NCBI GenBank assembly: GCA_049680625.1
Contig: JBAUID010000034.1
Location: 1 to 30,604, forward strand
DNA from: JAUIAI01 sp049680625
GTDB lineage: Bacteria > Pseudomonadota > Gammaproteobacteria > Burkholderiales > Burkholderiaceae_E
Direction: 5' to 3'
DNA length: 30,604 bases
This document shows, in pieces, positions 1 to 8,667 of the stretch (position 1 is its first letter; the number at the start of each line of letters is the position of its first letter). The notes beneath the pieces were generated by a model. That model saw only the letters and a program-made list of their open reading frames with translations, ran no database searches and had not been told where the DNA came from. Made by a program: the position numbers and the translations under genes.

Positions 1-263
1 CGTGACCCGAGTTTGAACAAGCCGGCCTTGGGTGCACCCGAAAACACCGGCGAACCCGCCGGGCACTCAGGATAACCCTCAGAAAAGCCAACCCGTACGA
101 ATCCAATTTTCAGCCCGGCAGCACGAGCCCGGGTAATCGCCGCCGCGGTTTTTGGAAGAATCTGCCGCTCGCGTACTTGTTCACCCAGCGGCGACTGCCC
201 ATTAGGCCCGTCGCTGGCGACCAGATCATTTTGCATGTCAAGAACCAGGTACATCGCACGCAT
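1..263 (-). CDS. Isochorismatase-family cysteine hydrolase, 3' part missing
   Basis: The first 87 codons are in the window and the rest lies beyond the left edge. Translation begins MRAMYLVLDMQNDLV, the first strand and Asp-bearing turn (LxxDMQND) typical of isochorismatase-like hydrolases, where this Asp belongs to the Asp-Lys-Cys triad. It continues with a helix (KTAAAITRARAAG) and a strand (IGFVRVGFSEGYPE) that match the family fold. The Lys and the Cys nucleophile are not in the window, so activity cannot be judged. The start at 263 is chosen because GGAG lies about 9 bases upstream; a second ATG at 254 is possible. The family includes ureidoacrylate amidohydrolase, nicotinamidase and N-carbamoylsarcosine amidase, and nothing here separates them. 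The gene is divergent from the SDR gene at 565. Confidence 0.8.
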   Translation of the reverse strand, partial: MRAMYLVLDMQNDLVASDGPNGQSPLGEQVRERQILPKTAAAITRARAAGLKIGFVRVGFSEGYPECPAGSPVFSGAPKAGLFKLGS

Positions 264-564
264 CGTGGAAATCTCCAATCAAAGAATGACACCGTCTCAA
301 AGTTAAAATCCTTAAAGCAGGATATCAGACCTGTGACAGTCTGAGCCACGCCGAAAGGGTGGCCAGATAATCGTGCTCGCCAGATTTACCGGGCCCATTC
401 TCTGATGACAACCGTGGCCGGTCACGCACTCGAGTGGTATAAACCGTCAAACATGGTTTCAATGCAAGGACGCTAAGCAATTCGGTCAATGTCTTTGGAT
501 CGCCTGGCAGCCATAAGAACCTCACGCCTTGATGCGTATTGATTATTACCCTGAGGAGACAATC
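264..564. other. Gene-free divergent intergenic region
   Basis: About 300 bases separate the divergent hydrolase and SDR starts and must hold both promoters. I see a small stem (GCCAC pairing with GTGGC near 341-362) but no recognisable riboswitch, RNA gene or convincing -35/-10 pair. The small open frames that cross it lack start sites and family similarity. The SDR ribosome-binding site GAGGAGA is at its right end. Confidence 0.5.
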
Positions 565-1344
565 ATGAGTGAAATGTTGACCGGTATGTTGAAAGACAAG
601 ACAGCGCTGATATCGGGGGGTGCCCGCGGCATCGGCCGCGCCACTGCCATTTTGTTTGCCCGCGAAGGCGCCCGGGTTGCAGTTGCCGATCTTGATGAAG
701 ACGGCGCCAACGAAACGGTCGCAATGATAGAAAAGGCCGGTGGCGAGGCGATTGCCATCGGCGTTGAAATTACGCAGCCTGAACAAGTCAATGTCATGGT
801 AGACCGCGCTGTGAAAGCATTCGGACGCCTGGATTGTGCGTTCAACAATGCCGGCATAGCGGGCTATCAGGTTGGTTCGAAGGGACAGAAAACGGCCGAA
901 TGGTCTGAAGAGGCATTCGACCGGATGATTGCGGTCAATCTTAAAGGGGTATGGCTTGCGATGCGTGCCCAGTTAGACGTAATGACCAAACAAGGCGGTG
1001 GTGCGATTGTCAATACAGCGTCAATTGCCGGTCTGGTTGGCCTGCCTATGTCCAGCGCTTACGTTGCATCCAAACACGGCGTTATTGGCCTGACCAAAAC
1101 CGCCGCAATCGAATACGCGGCTGACCATATTCGGGTTAACGCCGTGTGTCCGGGTTTTATTGAAACAGAAATGACCCGTGAGGTGATGGCACGGCGCGGT
1201 GATCAAGTACTGGCCACGACGCCATTCAAACGCATGGGCACGGCTCAGGAAATTGCTGAAATGGTGTGTTGGTTATGCTCGGAACGCGCATCCTACGTCA
1301 GCGGTGCAGCCTATAACGTTGATGGCGGATATGTTGCCAATTAG
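565..1344 (+). CDS. SDR-family NAD(P)-dependent oxidoreductase
   Basis: This is a classical short-chain dehydrogenase of 259 residues, the usual length for the family. The Rossmann nucleotide motif GGARGIG is at about residues 18-24, and an acidic residue at the end of the second strand (Asp42 in VADLDE) favours NAD over NADP. NNAG is at 94-97. The catalytic tetrad is complete: Asn125, Ser153, Tyr166 and Lys170 (YVASK). The C-terminal PxxxxTxM-like stretch (GFIETEM) and the GGY ending are also typical. The start at 565 is preferred over 529 because GAGGAGA sits 6-7 bases ahead of it. The substrate cannot be read from sequence; relatives act on sugars, steroids and hydroxy acids. The gene stands alone, convergent with the GGDEF-EAL gene, and a T8 run near 1430 is the only terminator-like element. 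Confidence 0.9.
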   Translation: MSEMLTGMLKDKTALISGGARGIGRATAILFAREGARVAVADLDEDGANETVAMIEKAGGEAIAIGVEITQPEQVNVMVDRAVKAFGRLDCAFNNAGIAGYQVGSKGQKTAEWSEEAFDRMIAVNLKGVWLAMRAQLDVMTKQGGGAIVNTASIAGLVGLPMSSAYVASKHGVIGLTKTAAIEYAADHIRVNAVCPGFIETEMTREVMARRGDQVLATTPFKRMGTAQEIAEMVCWLCSERASYVSGAAYNVDGGYVAN

Positions 1345-1439
1345 GGCCCTGGACTAAACATCAGTGAACTCGAATCAGGGCTGCAAGCGCCTGGCGGCAG
1401 ATAAGCAATCACAACCGGATGCTTCATTTTTTTTGGCGA

Positions 1440-2939
1440 TCACGTTGCCTTTGACAAGGACAAGTGGCGCGCTGGCGAATTCGAGAACAGCGGGCTGAAC
1501 CCTTGATCCGGAGCGGTCTGTGCGCCACTGCGCAGCAGTTGCTGTAGTTTGTCTATCGGCAAAGGCTCACTAAACAGGAACCCTTGCAACTCACTACACT
1601 GCGCCTGGGTGAAAAATTTCGCCTGTGCCGTGGTCTCAATACCTTCTGCCACCACAGCGATATCAAGAGCCTTTGCCAGGTCAATAATTGCAACCGCAAC
1701 AGCTCGGGTTCGAGGGTCGGTGGCAATTTCCGTTACAAACGAACGATCAATTTTTAGATAGTCGACCTCAAACTGGCGCAAGTAGTTTAGGGGCGAGTAA
1801 CCAGTACCGAAGTCGTCGATCGTAATGCTTATTCCCAAACGCTTGAGCGAATCAATTTTCTTGCGCGCCTGGTTCTTATTTGAGATCAAGTTCGACTCGG
1901 TTAACTCAAGCTCGATAAGACTGGCAGGAGCGCCCGATTCGCGGATAACTCGTTCAACCATTTCCACGAACATCGGGTTTTGGAACTGAATCGAAGAAAC
2001 GTTGGCCGACACCCGCAGTGGCGGCCGGCCTTCAAGTTGCCAGTCGGCTACCTGCGTACACACACTTCGCAGTGCCCATTCACCAACTATATTTATCATA
2101 CCGGTGTCCTCCAGGACCCCGATAAACTCTTGTGGCAGCACCAAACCGCGCGACGGGCTATCCCATCTTAACAACGCCTCAAGTGCCACAACCTCCCGCG
2201 TCATTGCGTCAAGTCTGGGTTGATAGTAGATAGCAAACTCACCGTCGCAAAACCCCTTGCGAAGAGCGGTCTCCAGATCGAGGCGTTGATGTGCCCTCAA
2301 GTTCATGTCGGCACGATAAAACGCATGCGTACCCCGGCTTAATTGCTTGGCGCTGTACATTGCCGCGTCGGCGTTTTTTAGAAGCACTTCAGCTTTGTCA
2401 CCATCGCCCGGGAAAACAGCAATCCCAATAGTCGCCCCAGGCACTACCTCATGGTCGTGGATTCTGATCGGAACCGCGACCTTCTCAAGAATTCGCCGGG
2501 CCATAAACGCCGCATCTTCAGGCGCTTCAACGTGGGGCAAAATGATCGTAAACTCATCTCCACCAATCCGAAATAGCAAATCACCGGGATGCAAACATGA
2601 CTCAATTCGCCCAGAGACCTCCTGGAGCAGCAAGTCGCCCGAGTGGTGTCCAAGACTGTCATTGACGATCTTGAAACGGTCAAGGTCGATAAACATTAAC
2701 GCGCAGGCATTTTCATGGCGTGACGCCAGGGTGATTGATTCGTCCAGACGCTCGGAAAAATATGCCCGATTCGGTAGGCCAGTCAGCGCGTCATGATATG
2801 CCTGATGGCGAACATTTTCCTCTTGTTCCGCCCTTTCGGCTTCCTGGCGCGCGATGATTAGATCCGCCTTGCGCACAACGAAAAACAAAATAAGTACAGT
2901 GTTCCCAACAGTGTTAGCACAATACCTGCCACCTGCCAC
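1440..2939 (-). CDS. GGDEF-EAL cyclic-di-GMP enzyme, cytoplasmic part (frameshifted from the sensor part)
   Basis: This frame holds a diguanylate cyclase domain followed by a c-di-GMP phosphodiesterase domain. The GGDEF domain starts at AYHDALTGLPNR and keeps an intact GGDEF signature. The EAL domain has EALLRW, DDFGTGYS, a K-I-D-R-S-F segment and AEGIET, so both sites look catalytically competent. The product-inhibition I-site, normally RxxD before GGDEF, reads HPGD and looks lost. The first 24 residues are an artefact of the frame: the real protein enters from the upstream frame (2858-3577) near 2880-2895, joining a membrane segment to the coiled linker KADLIIARQEAERAEQEEN. Adding one base in the TTTTT run restores one protein of about 710 residues. 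The gene is either inactivated, frameshift-translated, or affected by a sequence error. No linked partner gene is visible. Confidence 0.85.
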   Translation of the reverse strand: MAGGRYCANTVGNTVLILFFVVRKADLIIARQEAERAEQEENVRHQAYHDALTGLPNRAYFSERLDESITLASRHENACALMFIDLDRFKIVNDSLGHHSGDLLLQEVSGRIESCLHPGDLLFRIGGDEFTIILPHVEAPEDAAFMARRILEKVAVPIRIHDHEVVPGATIGIAVFPGDGDKAEVLLKNADAAMYSAKQLSRGTHAFYRADMNLRAHQRLDLETALRKGFCDGEFAIYYQPRLDAMTREVVALEALLRWDSPSRGLVLPQEFIGVLEDTGMINIVGEWALRSVCTQVADWQLEGRPPLRVSANVSSIQFQNPMFVEMVERVIRESGAPASLIELELTESNLISNKNQARKKIDSLKRLGISITIDDFGTGYSPLNYLRQFEVDYLKIDRSFVTEIATDPRTRAVAVAIIDLAKALDIAVVAEGIETTAQAKFFTQAQCSELQGFLFSEPLPIDKLQQLLRSGAQTAPDQGFSPLFSNSPARHLSLSKAT

Positions 2940-3577
2940 TGCGCCCGACTTTGTTGCTGTAACAATTCCGTCACGTCCGAATAGACTTCGAACACGCCCT
3001 CTACGGGCGCGTCTGATGCGGGCTGAATCGGAATATATGACGCAATTAGATTGCGCTTGTTCAGCACACCTTCAAAAGCGTCGAACTTTTCACGATAGCT
3101 AATGTGATTGCTTATCTTACCGACCAAAGCGTCCTGGAACCCTTGGTTAGTACTTTTGTCTTCGCCAATTTGCGATTCGTCCGTCGAAAAAACAGTGAGC
3201 CCATCAAGGTTGTATATCTTGATTTTTACTACTTGTAGCCCTTTCATCTTGGCAATCACATCTGCCCGTAACTTTGGAACCCTTGGGTCGGCGATGAGAT
3301 TCTCCCGCGAACGACCCGCTGGCCTGAGCACAAAATCGCGGTACCGCCACCAGATAGAATTCGCGAATGCACGAGTTAAGTCTGCGTTGGCACGACCTTC
3401 GTGGGCAACCAGATGACGAACCGTGAGTTCTCGATAAGTCCAGATCAGGCAGGTTGTCACGATCACAATGCCAATCAGGCTGGTCGTGGAAAAGAACTGG
3501 GTCAACTTGAATGGCGGCAAGTGCCTGAGTGCGGGCACGCCGGCGTGTGATTTTGAGGTCAAAAGTAGATCCGGCAA
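2858..3577 (-). CDS. Membrane sensor part of the GGDEF-EAL protein (frameshifted)
   Basis: This is the N-terminal portion of the same gene. A membrane segment (about residues 33-50, SLIGIVIVTTCLIWTY) is followed by roughly 150 extracytoplasmic residues and a second membrane segment (about 214-233, VAGIVLTLLGTLYLFCF). The middle has a PAS/Cache-like pattern (VVKIKIYNLDGLTVFSTDESQIGED), so it probably binds a periplasmic ligand. The frame then runs into CARRI and a stop. In the next frame VVRKADLIIARQ continues naturally into the GGDEF domain. The start at 3577 is a TTG with no clear ribosome-binding site; a GTG or TTG within the next 30 codons is equally possible. No closer family assignment is supported. 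Confidence 0.7.
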   Translation of the reverse strand: MPDLLLTSKSHAGVPALRHLPPFKLTQFFSTTSLIGIVIVTTCLIWTYRELTVRHLVAHEGRANADLTRAFANSIWWRYRDFVLRPAGRSRENLIADPRVPKLRADVIAKMKGLQVVKIKIYNLDGLTVFSTDESQIGEDKSTNQGFQDALVGKISNHISYREKFDAFEGVLNKRNLIASYIPIQPASDAPVEGVFEVYSDVTELLQQQSRAQWQVAGIVLTLLGTLYLFCFSLCARRI

Positions 3578-3845
3578 TAACGTTACTTCGGTTATCGGTC
3601 GAGCCGGTGAAAACTAAATGTCGCTCTTGTCCTCGCATTGGTGTTATTGCCAACTTGGTACCGGCAGTCTGGCCCGGGATTCAGTTGTTTGAACCAATTA
3701 CCAGAGGTTTCTTGGCGAGCCGGCGGTCTGTTCGGGCCGACGCGTGGCTAAAGCGAACAGAAATTGAAGGTCTTCTCCGCTTATGGATTTGGCCTCAACT
3801 TAATTCGTCACCGCCCGCTTCCTTCGCCCAAAACACGGTTGCAAC

Positions 3846-4712
3846 CTATAAGCCGAAAATAGTCGTCAGATCACAACGCTTGGCCAAAGCAAGCATCTCG
3901 GCTTCGGACGGTGCGAACCTCAGGTCGGCTGCCGCCCGCAATACCGCTGGCAGAATATCGACGTCACCAACCGAATTGAGAAACAACCCGGGGCGCGCCA
4001 GTACCCAATTCACGGCTAAGCGGATGTCGTCCTCCGCCTCGAGCGGTTGATACCAGGTGGTCTGCCCGCGCGCCATGCTGGCAGACCACGGGCCGCGAGC
4101 GACCGCCTTGATTGTCTGCACCGCCACCTGCCGCTCTTCGCACAGTTTGAGCGTGGCTTCAAAGTCTTTGGCGTAAACCGGATGGTTGGCGGCAACCCAG
4201 TTCCACGGCATTAATACCGAGTCAAAGTCGAATCGTGCGAGACTACGCCGATGCATCGCGGCTATCGTCCAGCCATGCCCGGTAACGCCGATAAATCGTA
4301 CCAAGCCTTGTGAGCGCGCCTCGATTGCCGCTTCAAGGGCACCACTCGGCCCCATTGCCTGCTCCCATTCGTCAGGGTGGGCCAGGGCGTGCAGCTGAAT
4401 CAGGTCAATGTGATCTGTTTGCAAACGCTCCAGCGAGCGGTGAATGCTTGCCCTGGCTCCCTCATAGTCACGCTCACGGGTTTTTGTCGCCAGGAAAAAA
4501 TCTTTTCTGTGGCGATTCATCCAGGAGCCGATCCGCAGCTCGGAATCACCGTAAGCCGGCGCGGTATCGATATGATTGATCCCGTACTCAAGTAATAAAT
4601 CGAGCATCCGGTCTGCGGTTGACTGATCTTCGTTCCATAATGCAGCGCCACCAAAAAGCACCGCCGAGCTCATGTGTCCGGTGCGTCCGAAGGCTCGCTT
4701 TTCTATGGTCAT
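3846..4712 (-). CDS. Aldo/keto reductase
   Basis: This 288-residue protein has a TIM-barrel aldo/keto reductase pattern. It opens KRAFGRTGHMSS, the usual first beta turn. The catalytic tetrad can be placed as Asp49 and Tyr54 (IDTAPAYGDSE), Lys77 (LATKT) and His108 (LIQLHAL). Members reduce aldehydes and ketones or oxidise sugars and alcohols with NADP(H), and the exact substrate is unknown. The start at 4712 is chosen over a longer frame to 4913 because GGAG lies 5-6 bases upstream of this ATG and the first residues match the family start. It is transcribed away from a second aldo/keto reductase at 4898 across a 185-base shared promoter. The proteins differ enough that this is not a recent duplication. 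Confidence 0.88.
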   Translation of the reverse strand: MTIEKRAFGRTGHMSSAVLFGGAALWNEDQSTADRMLDLLLEYGINHIDTAPAYGDSELRIGSWMNRHRKDFFLATKTRERDYEGARASIHRSLERLQTDHIDLIQLHALAHPDEWEQAMGPSGALEAAIEARSQGLVRFIGVTGHGWTIAAMHRRSLARFDFDSVLMPWNWVAANHPVYAKDFEATLKLCEERQVAVQTIKAVARGPWSASMARGQTTWYQPLEAEDDIRLAVNWVLARPGLFLNSVGDVDILPAVLRAAADLRFAPSEAEMLALAKRCDLTTIFGL

Positions 4713-4897
4713 TTTTACTCCGTACTCGTGTTGGTTGGATCCGGCGCCCAGCGCGACCCAGGTTGAATTTCCAGTAGTAAGGCTATCTGGAATTAGCGTG
4801 CCGTGCCCTTTCCAACGCACGATTGAGTGCTTCATCGGCAAGATTGTGCGATATTGTATGAACCGCTCTGTCAACGCGCCAGCACAAGGACACCCCC

Positions 4898-5929
4898 ATG
4901 CCTTTTGACCCACTGGAACGCCGTGCCATTGGCAAGACCCAGCTAACCGTCACCCGGATGGGGCTTGGCGGAGCGCCACTGGGCGAACGGCAGGTACGCG
5001 TCTCTGACGAGCAAGCCAATGCCATTGTCCAGCAAGCATATGCTCACGGGCTGCGACATTTTGACACCGCGCCCTGGTACGGTCAGGGAAAAAGTGAGCT
5101 GCGAATGGGGCGCAACCTGGTCGACAAACCACGCACCGACTTTGCCGTATCAACCAAAATCGGACGGGTGTTTTTCAGGCCTGCCCACCCGGAAACCTTC
5201 GATCCACCATGGTTAGGGGGCGGTAACCGTTTCGATTTTCGCTGGGATTATTCTTACGATGGGGTGATGCGCTCCTACGAGGACAGCCTGACCCGGCTCG
5301 GATTAAACCGGGTCAATATGTTGTTGGTCCACGATATCGACCCTGCGTTTCATGGTTCATGGGATGGCGTTGACGCCCGACTCAAAGAGCTGGACAGCGG
5401 GGGCGGTTTTCGTGCTCTTGAACAACTAAGGCGCAGCGGTGAAATTCAGGCCATTGGCGCCGGGGTCAATGTCACGGGCATGATTCCACGCTTTCTAAAG
5501 CGCTTTCCAATGGATTTTTTCCTGGTGGCAATCCCGTACACCTTGCTCGACCAGGATGTATTGGATGAAGAGTTTCCGCTGATGGCCGAACACGGCGCAA
5601 CCGCGATGATTGGCGCCGTATTGGCATCCGGCATACTGGCAACCGGCCCGGGCCCAACCGCAAAATATGAGTACAAAATTGCGCCGCCGGCGATTCAAGA
5701 CCGAGTTGCGAAGATGCAATTGGTTTGCGCGCGCCACTCGGTGTCGTTAATTGCCGCTGCGCTTCAATTCCCACTGGCCCACCCGGTGGTCAGCTCGATT
5801 ATCCCTGGTGCTTTTGATGTGTCTCATGTCACCAGTAACCTGGCTGATCTGCGCGCAGCGATTCCAGCCGATTTCTGGTCAGAATTGAAAGCTGAAAAAT
5901 TGATTCGAGCCGATGCCCCAACGCCATAA
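4898..5929 (+). CDS. Aldo/keto reductase, D-threo-aldose 1-dehydrogenase / pyridoxal 4-dehydrogenase-like
   Basis: This 343-residue aldo/keto reductase is longer than its neighbour. It has the order RRAIGKTQLTVTRMGLGGAPLG, then HFDTAPWYGQGKSE with Asp56 and Tyr61, STKIGR with Lys87, and LLVHDID with His145. The STKIGR plus LVHDID pattern and the insert around residues 91-120 are those of the L-fucose / D-threo-aldose 1-dehydrogenase group, which also includes pyridoxal 4-dehydrogenase. These enzymes oxidise sugars or aldehydes to lactones or acids with NAD(P). AAGGA is about 9 bases before the ATG. No sugar transporter or lactonase lies next to it, so the substrate is open. It is divergent from the reductase at 3846-4712. 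Confidence 0.88.
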   Translation: MPFDPLERRAIGKTQLTVTRMGLGGAPLGERQVRVSDEQANAIVQQAYAHGLRHFDTAPWYGQGKSELRMGRNLVDKPRTDFAVSTKIGRVFFRPAHPETFDPPWLGGGNRFDFRWDYSYDGVMRSYEDSLTRLGLNRVNMLLVHDIDPAFHGSWDGVDARLKELDSGGGFRALEQLRRSGEIQAIGAGVNVTGMIPRFLKRFPMDFFLVAIPYTLLDQDVLDEEFPLMAEHGATAMIGAVLASGILATGPGPTAKYEYKIAPPAIQDRVAKMQLVCARHSVSLIAAALQFPLAHPVVSSIIPGAFDVSHVTSNLADLRAAIPADFWSELKAEKLIRADAPTP

Positions 5930-5991
5930 ATCACTGCGTCATCAAGCCGCGGCGGCGCTCTTCCCGCCAGGAAACAAGCAGCGACGAAACC

Positions 5992-6888
5992 TCAAAGTAG
6001 CCTGCTAAAAAATGCTGCTATTTTTTGCGCGGCATGATCGGGCATTTCGTAATGGACAAAATGCCCGGCGTCTTCAGCGATTTCAACAGTCACATCCAAA
6101 AACGAATCGCCAATGTTATCCGCCCATTGCGCCTTAATCACCGGGTCGTGCCGACCCCAGAATACATAGCTTGGGGTTGTGATCGGCGGCAATAATGGCG
6201 CCTCACCTTTCATCACCGCAATGCGCGCGGCATTAGCGCTGATATACCAGTTAAATCCACCCTGCATGTTGCCTGGCGCCAGGAAGTTGTCGAGCCAAAT
6301 GTCCAGATCGGCATCAAAGGTTTTTGGGTCGTGGGCCCAATGCGCCATCTGATGACCAAAATAGATGCGCGCCGCCTCGCGGGATGAAGCAATCAGTTCC
6401 GCTGCCCACGGCTTCTGGTGAAAAGACTGATACCAGATTTCGGACAGATGCCCGGGTTCGAACCAGCGTTTGCCGATGCCCGCATGAACGCAGTTGAAAA
6501 AGAACAAGCCGGTCAGGCGCCCGGCATGACGGCGGGCAAACATCTGTGCAACTTGCGAACCGACATCGTGGCTGACAAGGCCAAACTGCTTAAGGCCGAG
6601 GGCACCGGCCAGCGCGTAAATATCTTCGGCCATGACGGCCGCATTATCCTGGTCAGACGGGTGTTTGTGCGGTTTTTCGGTCGCACCAAAACCACGCAGA
6701 TCGGGCATGATTAGTTCGAACTTGTCTGACAACAACGGCACCAACTTGTGCCAGGCGTACCAGAACTCGGGCCAGCCGTGTAGCAGCACCAGGGGCAGCC
6801 CGTTGCCAGCCCGCGCCACATGCATGTCGATGCCGTTAGCCTTGATATTGCTATGGGTGACGCCGGGGACTGAGGGCTGAGTAAACAT
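5992..6888 (-). CDS. Alpha/beta hydrolase, epoxide hydrolase / haloacid dehalogenase-like
   Basis: This 298-residue protein has the epoxide-hydrolase arrangement of the alpha/beta hydrolase fold. The oxyanion motif HGWPEFW is at residues 37-43. The nucleophile elbow SHDVG places Asp108 where lipases carry Ser. The charge-relay acid is Asp248 (GRHDPV) and the base is His276 (AGHFVHYE). A helical cap lies between residues 140 and 220. An Asp nucleophile is known for epoxide hydrolases and for haloalkane or fluoroacetate dehalogenases, and the sequence alone does not separate these. The start at 6888 has GGAG about 9 bases upstream; a longer frame to 6942 has none. It follows the second phnE by 75 bases on the same strand with no terminator visible, so read-through from the phn genes is possible. 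Confidence 0.85.
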   Translation of the reverse strand: MFTQPSVPGVTHSNIKANGIDMHVARAGNGLPLVLLHGWPEFWYAWHKLVPLLSDKFELIMPDLRGFGATEKPHKHPSDQDNAAVMAEDIYALAGALGLKQFGLVSHDVGSQVAQMFARRHAGRLTGLFFFNCVHAGIGKRWFEPGHLSEIWYQSFHQKPWAAELIASSREAARIYFGHQMAHWAHDPKTFDADLDIWLDNFLAPGNMQGGFNWYISANAARIAVMKGEAPLLPPITTPSYVFWGRHDPVIKAQWADNIGDSFLDVTVEIAEDAGHFVHYEMPDHAAQKIAAFFSRLL

Positions 6889-6963
6889 GGTCGCGACTCC
6901 ACACAGCAAAAAATAGGCGCTATACCAATCGCTAATGATCACTCACTAGCGAATGAACACTGA

Positions 6964-7788
6964 CTAAATAATAGCGTGACGCACTTTTGCCGACACCCAT
7001 TCACTAACCACGACGGTGCCAAAAATCACGATGAACAACATCGTGACCTGTGGCCAGGCAAGCACGTTGAGCGAGTTTTGCAGTTGCAGGCCCAGGCCCC
7101 CTGCGCCGACCAGGCCCAGAATGGCCGATTCGCGAATGTTGATATCCCATCGAAAAACGGACACCCCATAAAAGGTTGGCATGATCTGCGGCACGATGCC
7201 GTAGTTGATCACCTGGGCCGCTGAACCACCGGTAGCAGTGACGGCTTCTACCTGGTTAATGTCGGTTTCTTCAATGGCTTCGTAAAGCAGCTTGGCGACA
7301 AAGCCGATCGAACGCAGACCAATGGCAACAATGCCCGCCAGCAAGCCGGGGCCGATGATTGACACCAGGAGTAAAGCCCAGATCAGCGAATTGATCGAGC
7401 GCGACGCCACGATGACAAACAATGCAATTGGGCGCACAAAAGTTTTGCTTGGGGTTGTATTGCGAGCAGCCAGGAAGGCAACAGGTACGGCAATGGCAAT
7501 ACCCATCAGCGTACCCAGGGTTGCCATATTGATCGTGTCCCACAGCGGCCAAAGCAGTTCGGTGATGTAGCCCCATTTCGGCGGAAACATGCGGCCGGTC
7601 AGATCTGCCGCCTGGCGAGGCGCATCGGCAACAAATGCCCAGATGGTGTCCCGGGTCATGATCTGCCAGCAAAAAACAGTAAGGGCTACCAGGGCAAACC
7701 ACAGCGCCCAGCGAAGCAGGCGAAACCGTGGGCTTCGATGCAGCCAGACCGGCGCACTAGCGGGCGACGTTGCAGTCGGCTCAGGCAT
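6964..7788 (-). CDS. phnE: Phosphonate ABC transporter permease, second PhnE
   Basis: This 274-residue inner-membrane permease has about six hydrophobic segments and a cytoplasmic N-terminus. The ABC-interacting loop EAVTATGGSAAQVINYG and the downstream block RESAILGLVGAGGLG are PhnE hallmarks. It forms the channel with the adjacent PhnE paralogue, powered by PhnC. The start at 7788 is chosen because its ATG overlaps the TGA of the upstream phnE (TGATG), a common coupling arrangement. A GTG at 7800 is possible. The two permeases share the same motif layout but differ widely, so this is an old heterodimer rather than a recent tandem copy. Substrates in the family include alkylphosphonates, phosphite and other organophosphorus compounds. 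Confidence 0.93.
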   Translation of the reverse strand: MPEPTATSPASAPVWLHRSPRFRLLRWALWFALVALTVFCWQIMTRDTIWAFVADAPRQAADLTGRMFPPKWGYITELLWPLWDTINMATLGTLMGIAIAVPVAFLAARNTTPSKTFVRPIALFVIVASRSINSLIWALLLVSIIGPGLLAGIVAIGLRSIGFVAKLLYEAIEETDINQVEAVTATGGSAAQVINYGIVPQIMPTFYGVSVFRWDINIRESAILGLVGAGGLGLQLQNSLNVLAWPQVTMLFIVIFGTVVVSEWVSAKVRHAII

Positions 7789-8609
7789 CACTGCACCCAC
7801 TTGCGGACAAAGCCGGACGTATACTCAGCCAGCATCACAATGCCAATAATAATCAGCAAAATGGCCCCGGCCGAATCGAACTCGTAGCGATCAATTGCCG
7901 TGTTCAGAGTAGCGCCAATGCCGCCAGCGCCGACAATGCCAATAACGGCTGACTCGCGAAAGTTAATATCCAGGCGATACAGCGACAATCCGATTAAGCG
8001 CGGCATCACCTGCGGCTGCACACCGTAGTTCACCAGTTGCCACCACGACGCACCCGTCGAACGAATGGCTTCGGACTGGGTTTCGTCGATGTCTTCGATA
8101 TCTTCGGCAAGCAGTTTTGCCAGAAAACCAATGGTTGCAAAACTGAGGGTTAAAAAGCCGGCAAACGGCCCGAAGCCAAACATTGTCACAAAGAGAATGG
8201 CAACAATGATCTCTTGCAGCGAGCGGGATACAGCAATAATTGCGCGACAAAAGTAGTACACCGGCGTTGGCGCAAGATTGCGGGCCGCGCCGATGCCGAT
8301 CGGCACCGACAGAATGACCCCGGCTACGGTTGCTGTTACCGTCATGGTCAGGCTTTCGATCAGGCCAACCGAAATGTCGCTCCAGCGGCTGACAAAATCC
8401 GGGGTCAGAAAGCCTTTAACAAAACGCCAGCCGCGCTCCATGCCCTCGGCTATCCGCGCCCAGTTGACGTCAACTGTGCTGATCGCCAGAACCAGGTAGA
8501 CCAGGGCACCCAAGTAAATCGCCCAGCGCCAACGAGCATCCGGAATCATCACCGGTGGGCGCCGCCAGCGGCGTGCGGCATCCAGGTTGGCGGAGCCCGG
8601 GTCAGCCAC
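7788..8609 (-). CDS. phnE: Phosphonate ABC transporter permease, first PhnE
   Basis: This 273-residue permease has a charged N-terminal tail, a first membrane segment (WAIYLGALVYLVLAIS) and the binding-protein-dependent transport domain. The coupling loop reads EAIRSTGASWWQLVNYG and the following block RESAVIGIVGAGGIG, both matching PhnE. The proposed start is a GTG at 8609 with only a weak TGAG-like site; an ATG about 17 codons later (MIPDARW) would also leave the first membrane segment complete. It lies 58 bases after phnC and overlaps the next phnE at its stop codon. The pair should form a heterodimeric pore. Confidence 0.92.
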   Translation of the reverse strand: MADPGSANLDAARRWRRPPVMIPDARWRWAIYLGALVYLVLAISTVDVNWARIAEGMERGWRFVKGFLTPDFVSRWSDISVGLIESLTMTVTATVAGVILSVPIGIGAARNLAPTPVYYFCRAIIAVSRSLQEIIVAILFVTMFGFGPFAGFLTLSFATIGFLAKLLAEDIEDIDETQSEAIRSTGASWWQLVNYGVQPQVMPRLIGLSLYRLDINFRESAVIGIVGAGGIGATLNTAIDRYEFDSAGAILLIIIGIVMLAEYTSGFVRKWVQ

Positions 8610-8667
8610 GATTTTGCTCAGTTATTAGCTCACTCGTCAGCCCTCTTGGCATCGTATGCGCCATTTT

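Noticed and set aside
3529..4050. 173-codon plus-strand frame between the GGDEF-EAL gene and the aldo/keto reductase
   Set aside because: It overlaps the reductase antisense, and its composition shows no protein family pattern.
7271..7702. 143-codon minus-strand open frame inside phnE
   Set aside because: It is a shifted frame of the second phnE; it has no family pattern, whereas the phnE frame has clear motifs.
6964..8609. Recent tandem duplication of phnE
   Set aside because: The two permeases share only motif-level similarity; paired PhnE subunits are normal for this transporter.
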